A DNA stretch of 64,000 nt from Bradyrhizobium daqingense (GTDB lineage: Bacteria > Pseudomonadota > Alphaproteobacteria > Rhizobiales > Xanthobacteraceae), in contig NZ_CP088014.1 of the NCBI RefSeq assembly GCF_021044685.1, positions 6,992,001-7,056,000 on the forward strand, written 5' to 3'. This document shows positions 63,155 to 64,000 of the stretch, in pieces. Each line of letters opens with the position of its first letter. Positions within the stretch are counted from its first letter, which is position 1. Under the pieces are notes generated by a model. It ran no database searches. It saw only the letters and a list, made by a program, of their open reading frames with translations, and was not told the DNA's origin. Made by a program: the position numbers and the translations under genes.

Positions 63155-64000
63155 TTATCTCAGCCGCACCACCGGTGAAGCTTCCGGTGCCGCATCCTGG
63201 CTATCCGCCGTCGCATCGTCGATGTCGGCACCCTTCGGCAGCGCTTCCACCACCTCGATGCCCTTACTGTGGCAGATGGTGGCGAGGCGCTCGGGCAGCT
63301 CCTGGTCGGTGACGAAGGTCTGGATCTGGGTAATGTGGGCGATGCGCACCGGCGCGCTGCGGCGAAGTTTGGTGGAATCGGCAACCAGCATGACGCTGCG
63401 GGCATTGGCGATGATGGCCTGCGCGACCTGCACCTCGCGGTAGTCGAAGTCAAGCAAGGCGCCCTCCTCGTCGATCGCGGACGCGCCGATGATGGCATAG
63501 TCGACCTTGAACTGGCCGATCAGCTGCGTCGCGGTCGAGCCGACCACCGCGCCGTCGGCGCGCCGCACCGTGCCGCCGGCGACTACCACCTCGATGCGAG
63601 GATGGCGATAGAGCAGCATGGCGACGTTGAGATTGTTGGTGATGACGAGGAGATCCTCGTGCGAGGTCAGCGCACTCGCCACCTCCTCGGTCGTCGTGCC
63701 GATGTTGATGAACAGCGAGCAGCCGTTCGGGATCAGCGAGGCTGCCGCAGCGCCAATGGCCTTCTTCTCGTCGGCGGCGACGAAGCGGCGCGCCTCATAG
63801 GCGAGGTTCTCGACACCCGAGGCAATGATGGCGCCGCCATGAATGCGGGTCAACGATCTCCGCTCGCAGAGATCGTTGAGATCTTTCCGGATGGTCTGTG
63901 CCGAGACCTCGAAGCGGCGCGCGAGCTCCTCCACCATGACGCGGCCGGAGGCGCGCGCGATGTTGAGGATTTCGGCTTGGCGATGAGTCAGTCCGGTCAC
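63155..64000 (-). CDS. glpR: DeoR-family transcriptional regulator GlpR (5' end may be beyond window)
   Basis: At least 281 residues. N-terminal HTH: THRQAEILNIARASGRVMVE and VSAQTIRKDLNDLCERRSLT, with RIHGGAI as DeoR signature; then the sugar-phosphate sensor domain (GCSLFINIGTTTEEVASAL; DYAIIGASAIDEEGALLDFD). The visible first codon would be GTG at 64000, but an upstream start outside the window is possible. GlpR represses glycerol genes and is released by glycerol 3-phosphate. It reads toward the toxin gene, and from the same side as glpD; its site is probably the CGAA array. The C-terminal extension (ADIDDATADSQDAAPEAS) is longer than usual. Confidence 0.9.
   Translation of the reverse strand: MTGLTHRQAEILNIARASGRVMVEELARRFEVSAQTIRKDLNDLCERRSLTRIHGGAIIASGVENLAYEARRFVAADEKKAIGAAAASLIPNGCSLFINIGTTTEEVASALTSHEDLLVITNNLNVAMLLYRHPRIEVVVAGGTVRRADGAVVGSTATQLIGQFKVDYAIIGASAIDEEGALLDFDYREVQVAQAIIANARSVMLVADSTKLRRSAPVRIAHITQIQTFVTDQELPERLATICHSKGIEVVEALPKGADIDDATADSQDAAPEASPVVRLR

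Overview
High-GC DNA (roughly 65 percent by eye) with Bradyrhizobium-type content: a 543-residue isocitrate lyase, a rhizobial glycerol ABC operon (glp), an ActR/SoxR-rich regulator set, a DUF4170 and a DUF6111 protein, and several dispersed palindromic repeats (for example CGTCATGCCCGG and GTCATTGCGAGGAGC types) of the sort scattered through Bradyrhizobium and Rhodopseudomonas chromosomes. It reads as an ordinary chromosomal segment of a Bradyrhizobiaceae member (Alphaproteobacteria). No rRNA, tRNA, CRISPR array, insertion sequence or prophage was recognised.

Region by region. 1-5.3 kb: tail of a Bug/TctC solute-binding protein, a PPOX flavoprotein, and a decaying oligopeptide-transport locus (intact M20 deacylase, frameshifted fused ATPase, permease lacking its 5' half). 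5.7-8.4 kb: small proteins, a LuxR-type regulator and a frameshifted outer-membrane beta-barrel gene. 8.6-11.9 kb: tungstate transporter tupBCA with a divergent one-component regulator; the cassette is flanked on both sides by the same cupin-gene tail, one copy being only a remnant. 12-15.3 kb: LysR regulator divergent from an SDR / DUF417 / AhpD-like / cupin operon. 15.4-17.5 kb: a small Cys-rich exported protein and a secreted caspase-fold protein. 17.7-21.3 kb: tight operon DUF1285 - CoA pyrophosphatase - DUF6111 - CCA-adding enzyme - TauE permease. 21.5-28.5 kb: MoxR / DUF58 / BatA-DUF4159 / large membrane protein operon. 28.6-31.6 kb: DUF2946 protein and a ZnuD-like TonB-dependent receptor behind a Zur-like palindrome. 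31.7-37.5 kb: two GNATs, two glycosyltransferase-type proteins, Nudix, metallophosphoesterase, small proteins. 37.3-40.9 kb: DUF4170 and aceA, divergent from a ScfR/RamB-type regulator (glyoxylate shunt control). 41-44.8 kb: small genes, TPR protein, HtpX protease. 45-48.3 kb: HlyD-type protein plus PilZ-containing glycan synthase. 48.4-54.3 kb: a PerM permease with cobalamin-like and GAF domains, a lytic transglycosylase, DUF1993, an Old Yellow Enzyme. 54.5-64 kb: the glycerol locus glpD-S-T-P-Q-U-V and the regulator glpR, interrupted by a Phd/PIN toxin-antitoxin pair.

How it works together: the best defined unit is glycerol use. GlpV binds glycerol in the periplasm, GlpP/GlpQ form the channel, GlpS/GlpT power it, GlpD oxidises glycerol 3-phosphate, and GlpR probably represses the operon through a phased array of CGAA boxes. 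AceA and its divergent acyl-CoA-responsive regulator handle C2 growth. The tup and DUF2946/ZnuD-like loci suggest metal acquisition (tungstate or molybdate; zinc).

The most notable points are an apparently asymmetric ATPase pair in the glycerol importer, a perfect Zur-like palindrome before the TonB receptor, duplicated cupin ends around tup, a c-di-GMP-type glycan synthase operon, and a three-part PerM fusion. Three reading-frame breaks or truncations are seen; at least one (a run of C at 8202-8204) could be a sequencing error. All function names come from reading the translated sequences and gene order; no database search was run.
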